This document shows positions 12,421 through 23,762 of a stretch of DNA of 64,000 nt, in pieces. The translations under genes and the position numbers were made by a program. The stretch is from Xestospongia muta (lineage: Eukaryota > Porifera > Demospongiae > Haplosclerida > Petrosiidae). The stretch spans positions 2,501 through 66,500 of the forward strand of contig OY848917.1 in the NCBI GenBank assembly GCA_963693285.1, read 5' to 3'. Positions within the stretch are counted from its first letter, which is position 1. The number at the start of each line of letters is the position of its first letter. The notes beneath the pieces are model-generated. The model was not told where the DNA came from, did no database searches, and was given only the letters and a program-made list of their open reading frames with translations.

Positions 12421-12880
12421 TTAAAGATTAATGCTAAATATTACAATTATAATAGGACCTAACTGGAATGTTAAGAGGTTTTCTATAATATAGCCACTGT
12501 TGCAACAACAATAGTCACAATGATCAATTTCAACAATACTATTATTGTCTCTGACTAAGAAATGAAAATGTATATCAGTGTGTTGTAAATATCTAGTAGA
12601 TTTTCCAATAGCAAATGCATATATTATATCACAATACATACCTTTATAGAAAGTATGCTATGTCTTTCCTCAAAGTTAGGACAAAGTTATCGGCAATTAA
12701 AACAGTTGCAAGTCTCATTGCTTTTTTTCAGTCCCTCAACTTCATTATCAAGTAATGCCACACTATCAGATGAAGGAACATGGAGTAAATATTACCTGTG
12801 TTACAATAAAAGAAGACATTTACTAGTAGAACAAAGGGCATTCATTATATACACATTTTTAAAAGGATAATGCAACATTT
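12421..12880 (-). other. Duplicated segment with exon-like minus-strand frame (copy 1)
   Basis: This segment is repeated at 16935-17230. On the minus strand both copies share an exon-like frame with the residues SSDSVALLDNE, then a cysteine cluster CNCFNC, then a stop codon, then LCPNFEER in the same frame. In this copy the residue before the stop is Arg. The stop is TAA in both copies, so the break predates the duplication or the frame is not translated as drawn. Function unknown. Confidence 0.35.
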
Positions 12881-13199
12881 TAGAGCAGTAATACTCATGT
12901 CACTTAACAAATATCTATATAGCTATCATCACAAAAAATTTGAAGTGATTTCAGTAAAAAAAACAAACAAAATTCATTAGCCATTGCTTAGACATACTGC
13001 AATAAAAGTCAATTATAGACTAGAGTTGAGAATTGCAATTATGATATGACAAGACTGAAAAGTTGAGTTTTTTTGTAAATATGTTAAAGCTATACTGTTT
13101 ATTGATCAAGGTTTTAGGGTTTTAGATTTTAACTGCATTTAGAATTTAACTAAACCTTTTTTGTGCAAAAGGCATTAGTGTTTATTGATTAGTACAGTA
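12881..13199. other. AT-rich spacer, no gene
   Basis: Only short frames, with part of a dispersed repeat near 12820-12880 at its left edge. I see nothing else. Confidence 0.55.
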
Positions 13200-13663
13200 T
13201 TTTAGGAAGAGAATAGCAATGGGAAATACACTATAACCTTGCCCATTAGTTAGAAACACCAACAAATGTAAGCCTAACTGCTAGCACAACACCCACTCAT
13301 CAAACTCCATCTGCCACACCCACAAGTGTGGCTCATCCACACCTGAAATATTTTAATTAATCCCTTATTTTTATAGAATATAAACCTAACTACAAACACC
13401 ACACCTACTAATCAGGCTTCAGTAGACAGACACACCTACTAACATTGGGTTTGGCTTATTTTGACCACACCTTATATTTTAATTAATGGTCTAGCTTAAC
13501 CCAAAATAGCCTTGGGATGTATGGGGTAGAAATAAATAATTTTTTAAAATTAATTAGTTGCTCCTGACTTCCTCAGTCTTCTCCAGGATCATATACTGCA
13601 CCTTTGTCCCTTGCTCTAGAGGATATAATTGTATATTACTTTAATTACAAATACACCCAATTT

Positions 13664-13699
13664 ACAACTGTCGAATGTACCACTCTCAAATGATATACT
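13664..13699. repeat. 36-bp perfect inverted repeat, left arm (copy 1)
   Basis: Positions 13664-13699 are the exact reverse complement of 15498-15533. The same 36 bases form a perfect pair at 26047-26082 and 26636-26671 in the other copy of the duplication. The core reads CGAATGTACCACTCTC. Confidence 0.95.
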
Positions 13700-14049
13700 A
13701 CCAACAACTACAATTTATGACCTTGTATAAAGTACTAATGAACTTACACCATCAATGTAAAGATAGATGAATGCTTCTTGAGGTAGCGACTTCCAATCTA
13801 AAGCCTTTGATGTAGAGATAGATGAATGCGTCTTGAGGTAGCAACCTCCAACCTAAGGATCTGTAGATAAAAAGATGAGAAAAAAAATATAGGAAATAGT
13901 ATATAATAAAAATCATAAAATATAGCATACATTATTGTTACCTATAAACTTATGACAAAATTAGATCCTGGACTCCAATGATGCTATAAAAAGAAACAAA
14001 AATAAGAAATAATAATGTGTTATAAACTCACAAGTTAATATAATATACA

Positions 14050-15300
14050 TTACTTACTTGCACCCTCAGAAGGAGAGATGTTGTACCCTCAGAAGGAGAG
14101 ACGCTGCAACCTCAGAAGGAGACATGTTGCACCCTCAGAAGGAGAGATGTTACACCCTCAGAAGGAGAGATGAATAAATGTCTTGAAGCAGTGACCTCTA
14201 AATAAATGTCTTGAAGCAGTGACCTCTAACCTAAGAGATCTGTAGAAAAAAATGAAAAAGAAGAAAAAAATATGAAATAGTATATAAAAAATTATAAAAT
14301 ATAGCATACATAGTTGTTACCTCTGAACTTACGACAACAACAGTTGTACCCACAGAAGGAGAGATGCTGCACCCTCAGAAGGAGAGATGCTGCAACCTCA
14401 GAAGGAGAGATGAATAAATGTCTTGAAGCAGTGACCTCTAACCTAAAATCTGTAGAAAGAAATGAGAAAGAAGAAAAAAATATTAATAGTATATTAAAAA
14501 AATTATAAAATATAACATACATTATTGTAACCTTTGAACTTACGACAACAACTGTTGTACCCTCAAAAGGAGAGATGTTATACCCTCAGAAAAAGAGATG
14601 TTGGACCCTCAGAAGGAGAAATGTTGTACCCTCAGAAGAAGAGATGAATAAGTGTCTTAAAGCCGCAACCTCTAACCTAAAGGTCTGTAGAAAAAATGAA
14701 AAAGAAGAAAAAAATATGAAATAGTATATAAAAAAATTATAAAATATAGCATACATTATTGTTATCTCTGAACTTACGACAACAACTGTTGTACCCTCAG
14801 AAAGAGAGATGTTGTACCCTCAGAAGGAGAGATGTTGCATCCTAAGAAGGACAGATGTTACACCCTCAGAAGGAGAGATGTTGTACCCTCAGAAGGAGAG
14901 ATGTACCCTCAGAAGGAGAGATGTTGTACCCTCAGAATGAGAGATGTTGCAACCTCAGAAGGAGAGATGTTGCACCATCAGAAGGAGAGATGAATAAGTG
15001 TCTTGAAGCAGCAACCTCTAACCTAAAGATCTGTAGAAAAAAATGAGAAAGAAAACAATATGAAATAGTATATTAAAAAAATTATAAAATATAGCATACA
15101 TTATTGTTACCTCTGAACTTACAACAACAACAACTGTTGTACCCTCAGAAGGAGAGATGTTGCACCCTCAGAAGGAGAATGTTGTACCCTCAGAAGGAGA
15201 GATGTTGTAACCTCAGAAGGAGAGATGTTGTAACCTCAGAAGGAGAGATGTTGTAACCTCAGAAGGAGAGATGTTGTACCCTCAGAAGGAGAGATGATTA
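14050..15300. repeat. 23-bp minisatellite in higher-order array
   Basis: The 23-bp unit contains ACCCTCAGAAGGAGAGATG and occurs about 30 times in five clusters (near 14065, 14345, 14555, 14785 and 15140). Clusters are separated by a constant spacer of about 150 bp containing TCTTGAAGCAGTGACCTCTA, an A-rich stretch and CTGAACTTACGACAACAAC. In the partner copy (26380-26405) only one unit remains. The short plus-strand frames are simple translations of the repeat. Confidence 0.95.
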
Positions 15301-15497
15301 AGTGTCTTGAAGTAGCAACCTCTAACATAAAGATCTGTAGAAAAATTGAAAAAGAAGTAAAAATATGAAATAGTATAAAATATAGCATACATTATTGTTA
15401 CCTCTGAACTTACGACAACACTCCAATAATGCTATATAAAAAAGAATAGAGAATAATTATGTAATATAGGCTAACATTACATTACAATAATATTGAC

Positions 15498-15533
15498 AGT
15501 ATATCATTTGAGAGTGGTACATTCGACAGTTGT
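15498..15533. repeat. 36-bp perfect inverted repeat, right arm (copy 1)
   Basis: Exact reverse complement of 13664-13699, 1.8 kb away. Together the arms bracket the expanded minisatellite and its spacers. Confidence 0.95.
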
Positions 15534-15926
15534 ATATTTAGCAGTATCATATCACATAACAAAATTACCAAAGTATTTTACAGTCTTATTAACAAATATG
15601 AAACTTACACTTTATGAAGTCTTTAACCTGTATGTGTGTGTACGTGACACAAAAGATAAAACAAACACAATGTTATGTTATACAGTGTTATTTCAATTTT
15701 CTTAACAGCATAAACTATATGTACCTTTAGTAATCATTACACAAATATAACAAAATGTCCAGATTATTTCACTAGTAGTGAACAGAGACACAAAGCAAAA
15801 CTCCCCATAGAATAAGAAATCACATCATCACTGACTATTATTGAGTGTGTTTCTACATTATGTTACCATGTTATATCTGATAGCAGCACTCTAACACCAA
15901 AGACTCTGGAAGTGATCTGGTATCTA

Positions 15927-16358
15927 TTATATTGTATAAAGCTGCTTATAACTAATCAATATTTGGTAACCTTTCATTGTTATCCAACAGATAGGACTAG
16001 CATATAATTCTATAAAGAAAGAGACAACACAACAATAATGAGTTGACAAGAGTCTTACCTGTAAATCATTCGCTTTATTGAAAGCTCTTGTTACTATCAG
16101 TCTCCACTTGAATACTTCTTGATTAATACACAAATTAATACAGAATTTATATGTATACCTTGTATTAAGGTAATAGGAGACACAGTTATGTAATAAAGTA
16201 CTGCTATAAAACACAACCCTACTCTTACTGACAAATAAAGAGTACACATCATGTTTGACTAACCTCTCATCTGTAGTCTTACTGTAGTCTGAGATACATA
16301 TTGACAAAGAATAGAACAATATTAAATAAAATGGATTCTTACAAATATGTTTAGACAT
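15927..16358 (-). CDS. Unknown 143-codon frame inside the duplication
   Basis: Open from ATG at 16358 to 15927. The N-terminal part (about residues 1-25) is hydrophobic enough to be a signal or membrane segment, with LILFYSLSICISDYS. The rest is ordinary in composition, with several Cys. The partner at 27238-27495 keeps the first 84 codons nearly unchanged and then ends early after a small deletion. A splice donor may follow the conserved part (the copies diverge after EVFK). I do not recognise the product; it may be a secreted or membrane protein, or chance. Confidence 0.3.
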   Translation of the reverse strand: MSKHICKNPFYLILFYSLSICISDYSKTTDERLVKHDVYSLFVSKSRVVFYSSTLLHNCVSYYLNTRYTYKFCINLCINQEVFKWRLIVTRAFNKANDLQVRLLSTHYCCVVSFFIELYASPICWITMKGYQILISYKQLYTI

Positions 16359-16654
16359 CAGGCTGTTCCTACTGACACAGACATTTGGCTAACCAGTTTT
16401 ACAAACTCATTACAATCCTGATACACAGTGAGAAAACACAAGATTAAATTAATATAAAACATTCTTACATATTCTTCATTATCCAGGAATTAGGATATAA
16501 ACCTAACTATAATTATGTTCTACTCCATTAATACCTGTGAATTAAAAACATATCAACCTTGTAAGGTAGAATGAGAGACCTCAATCCTTCTTTGATTCTT
16601 GCAGCTGCAATGTGTAGTTTAACATTATGGCGGCAACCTGTATGTATTCATGTG

Positions 16655-16755
16655 ATTCGTACTTTCATAGTATACTGATTCGGTATACTACAGGTCTGAG
16701 TTGTAGTATACCGAGTAGGTAGGTACACTACGTCAGTATACTACAATTTACGCAT
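16655..16755. repeat. GTATAC inverted-repeat cluster at duplication edge (copy 1)
   Basis: CGGTATACTACA near 16680 and TGTAGTATACCG near 16702 form a hairpin with short arms, with further AGTATACT words on each side. The same arrangement appears at 27780-27850. It may mark a fold-back or MITE end at the border of the duplicated block. Confidence 0.6.
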
Positions 16756-16929
16756 GTTAATTTACTGATCAAGTTTGGGGATTTTCTTTCTTTTAATTAT
16801 TCAACATTTAAGAGGGGTAATGTTGTGATGGAAGTTGTACATGTAATTGTTGGAAAAAACTATACTGCTTCTTGCAATGACAAAAGGACAATTTTAAAAA
16901 ACATGTCCTTTTAACATAATAGAGCAAAG

Positions 16930-17240
16930 CATGTACATGAGAAGTGTTGATCATAATCTATTGTCTCTGACTAAGAAATGAAAATCTATATCAGTGTGTT
17001 GTAAATATCTAGTAGATTTTGCTATAGCAAATGCTATATCACAATACATACCTTCAGAAAGAACTGCTGTCTTTCCTCAAAGTTAGGACAAAGTTATTGG
17101 CAATTAAAACAGTTGCAAGTCTTGCTATCTTTTTTCAGTCCCTCAAGTTCATTATCAAGTAATGCCACACTATCAGATGAAGGAACATGGAGCAAATATT
17201 ACTTGTGTTACAATAAAAGAAGACAGTTTACATACACCTA
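16930..17240 (-). other. Duplicated segment with exon-like minus-strand frame (copy 2)
   Basis: Partner of 12421-12790. The minus-strand frame again gives SSDSVALLDNE, CNCFNC, a TAA stop and LCPNFEER. It is followed by AAG and a GTATGT that would make a good splice donor. In this copy the residue before the stop is Gln. Without the stop it would be a Cys-rich exon; function unknown. Confidence 0.35.
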
Positions 17241-17866
17241 CTGGAGATGTTAGGAATGTAAAAAGTATTTATACTACATTTGGAAGCTAGAAAGAGATTG
17301 ATTCCTACTTTATCATAAGCCAAATAGTAAATTTGCTTTACAACCTTATAAACATCATTTGAACGTTATCTTACTTTATCATAATTAATACAAGCTATAA
17401 TATAGCAAATATGATCAACATCTACTAACACATACTCGTTATATACATAAGTATACAACAACGAAAGTATATTTACATACTAATGCTTGTACGCTAAAGG
17501 TGTCACAACACGCTTACAAAACTCACTCATTTATCTTAAAACTGTTTCCAAAGATAGCAGGAACACTTGTAAACCCTCGTTGAGTAGTTTCACTGGCTGC
17601 TGTACCGCGTTAGAAGGCTAGCCAACTAGTGAAATACAAAACACGTTACTTTCTCTTACGTCTCAAGTACAATATTACGCGCAATGCGCAATTCCGTTAA
17701 TTAATAAAGGTTGATGTTTGAACTATAGTTGATTGAATTAGAGGAAGTATTAATGATTGAGATGTTTGTATAGTAGAGGATAGTGATGAACAATTGTTTG
17801 GTTGCTGTGATGTGTGGTTGCAAACTGAGATAGATGGATGTAAGATAGAACTATGGTATGGATTTT
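17241..17866. other. Intergenic, no gene seen
   Basis: Contains one stretch (17570-17700) with higher GC and CpG than its surroundings, including GCGCAATGCGC, a short perfect inverted repeat. This could be promoter sequence for the divergent flanks, but nothing proves it. Confidence 0.4.
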
Positions 17867-17951
17867 CTAAAAAAATAAGAAAAAAAAGTTGCTATACTGG
17901 TAGATACTAACCACAGATATCACTTTATTGTTGATATGAATATAATTACCT

Positions 17952-18109
17952 TCTTCATCATCCTCATTAATATCTTCCAAATTGCTGAAATCATCGTCAC
18001 TTCCAGGCATAATTGGCTCTTGAGGATCATCTAGTTCAAGGAAATAGTCGTCTCCATCGAGCTCATAGATTACATCCTCTGCTGTCAAAATCCTAGGTCT
18101 TTTTGCCAT
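17952..18109 (-). CDS. First exon of an acidic protein, possibly transposase-derived
   Basis: From ATG at 18109 the frame gives MAKRPRILTAEDVIYELDGD and then a run of Asp/Glu with PQEPIMPGSDDDF. It ends in GAAG followed by GTAATT, a plausible splice donor at about 17951. A basic start followed by an acidic low-complexity region is typical of the N-terminus of piggyBac-like and other DDE transposase genes, but no catalytic exon follows downstream on this strand. It is either a solo first exon or a real gene whose remaining exons I cannot see. Confidence 0.4.
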
Positions 18110-18752
18110 GTTTATTTTACTTTAAAGTAGATTGATGTTTATATTCTACCATTTTTAATTTATTTTTTGTTCTTTTACAATATTCACACTTATGTAATAT
18201 CATATAATTAAAATTATCACCTGAATTGAAGTGAAAACTTGAGGTCCAAAAACGAGCCAAATGTCTATAGTAACCACTTGAAAAAACACTTATCAGATGA
18301 TGTGTGGTCACTTAAGAAAACTATAATCTACTTAAATGATCTCCAGTAAGTTATTTAGCAGCTGCAAACAAGTAAGTAACTTTATAATAAATAGAGCATA
18401 CAGAATTTGTTGCAGACTTTGCTTGCTAGTCTGCAAAAAACTAAAAAGATCTATTCTTTTACATGTACATAATATATACAGGTAGAATAAGAGGTTAGGG
18501 GTACATTTATGTCATCTATTTGCGAGTACAAACAATGAGTACTCTAATATAATCAAATCTACTTTACATTCAAGGTGGATCTGACTGAAATGAGAAGGTA
18601 ACTTGTATCCTAATCATGTCATCATAAACTATGTCACCATAGTAACATGGTAGGCCATTCTATACAAACTCTTATTATAGTAATTTATATACATGACATG
18701 TATCTATATTTATTTGTATATACATATAGCTAACTTACAAAATGTATATTAG

Positions 18753-18971
18753 ACTATTAAAGAAACTGTTACAGAATTATTAAAAACACAGATTCCTCTA
18801 TCACGTGCTCATGCAATAAGATTTATAAAACTAGTGAATACTCTATTAAATCATCTATGTACTGAATCATATCTACAATGCATACACAATTCTTGTTATT
18901 ACATGAGGTCAAAGCCAATCTGGCTATATGATACACAAGATCAAACTACATTGCATTGTAAATATACATAA
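18753..18971 (+). CDS. Possible terminal exon, unknown product
   Basis: After TATATTAG a 72-codon frame runs to TAA at 18969. It reads ETVTELLKTQIPLSRAHAIR and continues with a helical pattern and LWLYD-like residues. Composition is protein-like, unlike most frames nearby. No start codon or upstream exon is evident. I do not recognise it. Confidence 0.25.
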   Translation, partial: TIKETVTELLKTQIPLSRAHAIRFIKLVNTLLNHLCTESYLQCIHNSCYYMRSKPIWLYDTQDQTTLHCKYT

Positions 18972-19068
18972 CAGACCACCTCTGCTCCTAAGGAGTGTCC
19001 AATATTGTACCAGACAATGAATTGTGTTAATATAATATGTGTGTGTGATGTTACATATATGTATCATA

Positions 19069-19338
19069 TTAGGTACTACTTACAATATGAGAATACACTC
19101 TAGAATATGCATTATGACCTTCATTGAGTTTTGTCAAAGTAATCCAAGTAGCCACATCTATTTGTTCGCTCCCCTTCTGAATTTCAATATTGACTATACT
19201 TTTATTTCTGATGGGAAAGGTACTATAAAAAGCAGATAGATGCAGTGACAACTTTCTGATAGCTGTAATTATTTGAGATGTTTCATGCATCGATCTTAAT
19301 CCCCAAAAATATTGACAGGTCCACAAAATATACATCAA
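19069..19338 (-). CDS. Possible exon, unknown product
   Basis: The frame contains IITAIRKLSLHLSAFYSTFP and QIDVATWITLTKLNEG, followed by a GT at the point where composition degrades (about 19128), which could be a splice donor. It has the amino-acid balance of real protein, but no recognisable domain and no partner exons. Confidence 0.22.
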   Translation of the reverse strand: MMYILWTCQYFWGLRSMHETSQIITAIRKLSLHLSAFYSTFPIRNKSIVNIEIQKGSEQIDVATWITLTKLNEGHNAYSRVYSHIVSST

Positions 19339-19996
19339 AATCCAAGAAAGTGTGCACTTTAATTCCTCTACACCTATATATGCAGACTACAGTCGATATT
19401 CTTAAGAAAAGTGAGTGAAACTGCTGAGGATAATTTGAAGATTAGAATCACAGAACTCACATACAATATCCTTTTATAATGGACACACACTATGTTACTA
19501 CAATATTGAACAATGCTGCTAATTTTACTAATAATAGTTTTACATTTTCAAACCTACTTAGTGTAAGATATTGGCCACACAAGACTATTGTATTGACTGT
19601 ATAAATGAGAATGATATTCTTTTCAAAATGAGGTTGAGATAAGAAAAGAGGTAAGTACAGTTTGTAGCTAACACTAGATAATCTGTTTTGTTATAGATAA
19701 CCCTAAACCTTAAAACTTAACATATTTACAGAAAACCTCAACTTTCCAGTTTGGTCTCATCATAATTGTAATTCTCAGCATTAGTCTTTAATTGACTTTA
19801 TAGCAGCACGTCTATGCAATGGCTGATATAATTTACACATTACTCTAACACTTGTAAACCACAACATTCCAATGGTAATATGATCACTACCTTAAGCCAG
19901 CCTCTATCCTGTACAGACAATTGTTATTTAATAATAAATGTAAAAAGCGTGTAGTTATTTTGTAACTATAAAGTACTAACAACAAATATCACTGAA
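19339..19996. other. Intergenic, no gene seen
   Basis: AT-rich spacer. From 19890 it is similar to the unit at 5925-7562 (AAGCCAGCCTCTAT and following bases), which is the 3' flank of the hydrolase gene. Confidence 0.5.
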
Positions 19997-20834
19997 TTAT
20001 TGAACAATTTTATTAGCTTCTGTAGCCGAGATACTGCTTTGTCGGAAAACATCCTTCTCAAAATCCAACCTCACATCAATATAAACCTCTGGTTCCAAAT
20101 GTCCATAGTTTAATTTCAAAGGACGATGACCAGCAAAACCCTCTGGAGTATACTCACTGGAGAGCCTGGTTTTATCTAGAAGAAAATAATATAATAAAGT
20201 ATTACAAGTACTGTTCTCACCAATGAGATTAAGTTCTTGATATACATGAGCAACAAGTTCACTACAAAATATGGAACTCAAATTTTCTTCATGACTCCTG
20301 AGAAAATCCAAGTATTTGTCATCAAAATCAACAGCAGACATAATCAAATCTAACTGGTTCTTTTCATATGATCTGCCTTGAAACTTCTTAATACAAATGA
20401 CAATACTATTACTTTCATATCTAACTTTTAACATTGTCTCATATAATGTCTCCCATTGCTCATCAGTTAGTCCAGTTAATTGTCGAATACCAACACAATT
20501 ATACCAGCCAGAGAAAATTTTATTCCTGAGTGGGAAGAGTTCTATACCTCTCCAGACAGTTCCTGTATCAACATCAACAAGTCCTGCTTTATTAGTACTA
20601 GATTCTCAAACCATGACATAACGGGAATATCGATGTTGTAATACCTACCACATTTCATATGTTGTTATATTATATCCTGTTATACTTACCAAACCAACAC
20701 ATGAAAAAATAGCTCCATCAAATATTTTGATAAGTGTTCCTGAACTTGTAGCCCCCGAAAACAAAGCAATATCTCTAGTTTGTAATTCATCATGGATTTG
20801 ACCATATTTTTTTGTGGAAAAGTCAGGTGGAGGT
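19997..20834 (-). pseudogene. Papain-like (YiiX/NlpC-P60-type) hydrolase gene with one in-frame stop
   Basis: Two exons are visible. The upstream exon (about 20834-20690) carries DELQTRDIALFSG, the usual start of this fold; an intron at 20689-20645 (GTAAGT...TAG) follows; the second exon is 20644-19997. The second exon contains the catalytic-type motif SSIFCSELVAHVYQELNLI, with its Cys, and ends with a terminal region that has SEYTPEGFAGHRPL. Permuted papain-like amidases and peptidases of this group cleave amide or ester bonds. A TGA at 20606-20608 interrupts an otherwise continuous frame; Trp to stop is the simplest explanation. Another TGA lies just upstream of the first exon and no start codon was found. 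It is probably a pseudogene, though one stop could be an assembly error. Fragments lie at 5925-7562 and 25288-25450. Confidence 0.7.
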
Positions 20835-20949
20835 CAAATATCATCCTTGTAACATTATATAATTATTCCATTGGTTATACACAATTTACACTATCTGGGA
20901 CAATAAAGGTGGAGTACCAGTAACTAGAGGACCTAGTTTAACACAGGAG

Positions 20950-21265
20950 GTAACTTTATATAAATTTCTCCTTTAATTGCTGCTGTAATTCATTGTTTCT
21001 TATTTCTCATACTTTATTTTCTCCTCCATTAATTCATGCTTTATTTTTTTAATTTCTTCTACTTTAATTTTTCTATTAATTTCTATTTAATTCCTATTTT
21101 AATCAATTCAGCTTTAATTTCTCATACTTTTTAATTTCTTCTCCTTTAATTCCTGCTTTAATTCATCCTCCTTTAATTTGTAATACTTTAATTCCTCCTC
21201 TATTAATTCCTCCAGTTATGGTCATCCTCCTTTAATTTATCTTCCGAATAATTCCCTAGCTATAA
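20950..21265. repeat. T-rich CTTTAATTCCTC simple repeat
   Basis: About 300 bp built from variants of CCTTTAATT, TCTTCTACTTTAATTT and CTCCTTTAATT. It lies between the hydrolase gene and the acyltransferase start. No coding signal; it may be a 5' flank of the acyltransferase gene. Confidence 0.75.
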
Positions 21266-21333
21266 TAAAATAGTTCAGTAAAATTAATGATTCAACTCAG
21301 AAAGAGTTAAAAATCACACACGTGGATGAAATA

Positions 21334-23352
21334 ATGTCGGTAGAAGGGAGTGTGTCTCTTCTGTTAGGCATCCCTGAACCAGCAGCTCGCTTTCTAATCG
21401 GACTATTCCTTGGTGAGTACTTTTAATATATATACTATGTTTATTTTATGCTTATATTTAGCCTATGTATTGTCCTTCATCTATCGTCCACTGATATCTG
21501 TACAATCTGTATGGATTAAGGTGTTCTTAACATTTCATAGTTTTTTATATTGTTATATTATATTTTAGAGCATTTTCTCTAGTATAAGTGGCATTGGATT
21601 AATGTACTATGTTTTTGGTAAGTTCATATATTGTTGTGTTCATTGTATCTGGTTATTGTGAAGATATCACTATATGGCACTCAGCAGTAGACATTGTCAC
21701 TGTTTATAGTCTCCTCTCTCTTTTTGGTGGTACCAAGTTATCTTTACTTCTAACATGGACTGTCACAATGGTATGAGTTATATAATAACCTATATTATAT
21801 AGAAATAGAGTCATATGGTAATAGGATATACATATATTGCTCTATCTGGTCGAGTCCATCCAATAGCATGGACTATTCCCCATTGTGTCTTAGTATTAAA
21901 ACTAATAGGCAAGTTATCATTTCTATGATAAACCCATTGATATTACTGATATAGGATTAGCGTACAACTTCTATGATGGTAACAAGAACAAAGTAAGACA
22001 GATCATTAAAATACAACAGGTTATAACATTTTTCTTTAGTCTGTTCTTAGCAAAGAAGAAAGAGACACTTGTATCTCTACATTACCTCCATTTCTTGAAG
22101 TAAGATTATCTTTGTTAACTAATTTTACTTATTCTTCAAGGTACTTGGTTATTGTTATTTCTTTGGATCAGTGTTAGCTGGACCACAAGTATAATGACAA
22201 TATATTATATAATTACTATTGTTTTTTGTAGATTAGTTTTAAACGATATCATCAATTTGTCTCAAGGTCATTATATGATGAAAATAGAGGTGGTAGTAGG
22301 TAAGTTCAACATTCTATTCTATTCTATTGTCTTGTTAGTATTATACCAGGACTATTACGTCTTTCATTAGCATTAGTATTAACAGTTGTATATGCTCTAC
22401 TCAATCAGTATTATCCATTAAAGTATATTTTAAGTGAAGACTATGCAGTAAGTATATAACAATGATTGGTTTATAATGTGTTATAGGAAAGTTCTTTTGT
22501 CACTAAACTTGTTGTGATGATAATAATAGGAAAACTAGCAATGTGGAGATATATGACAGTTTGGCTAATAGCAGTAAGAAGTTAGATATAGTAATTATAT
22601 TCACATTGTAATATAGGAAGGTGCTTGTGTTATAACAGGGATATCTTATAAAGAGATAAGACTTGATGGTTCAACTGATTGGACAGCTGTTCATAATGTA
22701 CACTTTACTTTATATGAACAAAGTATAACTCTTCAGGTTAGTATTGTTATGAACAAAATAATTAAAAGTTGTTTAGGGAACCATTGACTCTTTTAACGTA
22801 CAAACTAACAAATGGGTGGCTATGTAAGTGATGTCATTATGACATCTCATGTCCCTAACAATAATTTTTGAAGGTATGTCTACAAACGCTTCAAGTGGTT
22901 GGGTAGTAAACAACTATCTCACCTTTTATCATTGATGTTTCTGATATTATGGCATGGCATTTGGCCAGGCTATTTTATTTGTTTCTCGTTTGAATTTTTT
23001 GTTATTATAGCAGAAAGACAGGTAAAGTTATAACATACAAATATTTATATTTGTATAGTTTATAGCTATTGCTAAACAGTGGATTAATATGAAAGAACTC
23101 TCCTGGTTTCTTTTTATACCAGTTTGGACATGTATGTATTTATTAAAGAATATAATGTTGATATATCCACTGATGTCCTTCATGTTACTACTATCTTGGG
23201 AAGACTGTAGGAAGGTACTATCAATTTTTGTCTAAATGTTGATATTCTTTTCTTAGTTCATGAGGTCAGTAAATTGGATACGTCATGTTGTTGTAATCCT
23301 GTGGTTTAGTCTCTACTGGCTAACAATTCGAAATAATAAAAATAATTGTTAA
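21334..23352 (+). CDS. Lysophospholipid acyltransferase, MBOAT family (LPCAT3/MBOAT5-like)
   Basis: Sixteen exons join into an open frame of 456 residues: 21334-21412, 21462-21520, 21569-21617, 21664-21770, 21809-21908, 21955-21992, 22040-22099, 22141-22188, 22232-22299, 22339-22447, 22487-22573, 22617-22736, 22777-22823, 22874-23021, 23059-23214 and 23257-23352. Introns are 37 to 58 nt. Intron 5 has a GC donor (GCAAGT). The product matches LPCAT3-type proteins along its length: SGRVHPIAWTIPHCVLVLKL, VLGYCYFFGSVLAGPQ, FNVQTNKWVA and, at residues 349-358, LWHGIWPGYF, with the family's catalytic-type His at 351. Many hydrophobic segments fit an ER multipass enzyme that re-acylates lysophosphatidylcholine and related lipids. 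Human LPCAT3 is about 487 residues. The start is the only ATG that gives a full exon 1. No break was found, in contrast to its neighbours. The exact head-group preference cannot be read from sequence. Confidence 0.93.
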
Positions 23353-23722
23353 TTATACGTAATGTGTATCCTTAGTTAATAATGTTTGTTAATAATGAAG
23401 ATAATGTGTATGTGAATCTTATTAATGAAATATTTTAATAATCATTGCTATAGTCAATAGAGTAATTGTTTGTGGTCACAAATATTATTAAAGTCTGTTA
23501 AAATCTAAAGAAATTCATTAATTTACATGTACATGTACAGGTAAAACAAGGGGATTATTATAATTAAAAAAAATAATGCAATATTTAACATGCATGTAGT
23601 TTATATATCAGTGAAAATGATGATATTTATTTTTACAAACACAAACAGCATGCCATAGAAAACACATGTGCATTATAGTATCCTGATACAGTAGATTACA
23701 AATGCTGCAACACTTACATGTC

Positions 23723-23762
<40 letters not shown>

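Larger units (their letters stand above)
13200..16770. repeat. Segmental duplication, copy 1 (direct; partner 25560-27870)
   Basis: The order of landmarks is the same in both copies: a left block with CTGCCACACCCAC, the 36-bp inverted repeat, a minisatellite region, the second inverted-repeat arm, a block with GTGTGTGTACGTGACAC-like sequence, a minus-strand frame, and a right edge rich in GTATAC inverted repeats. Copy 1 is about 1.3 kb longer, almost entirely because its minisatellite is expanded. Confidence 0.9.

Noticed and set aside
14855..15046. Repetitive frame in the minisatellite
   Set aside because: It is a direct reading of the 23-bp unit; the frame changes between clusters.
23731..23759. 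(TA)n runs as replication origins or breakpoints
   Set aside because: They are common microsatellites in this AT-rich sequence and nothing else supports a function.
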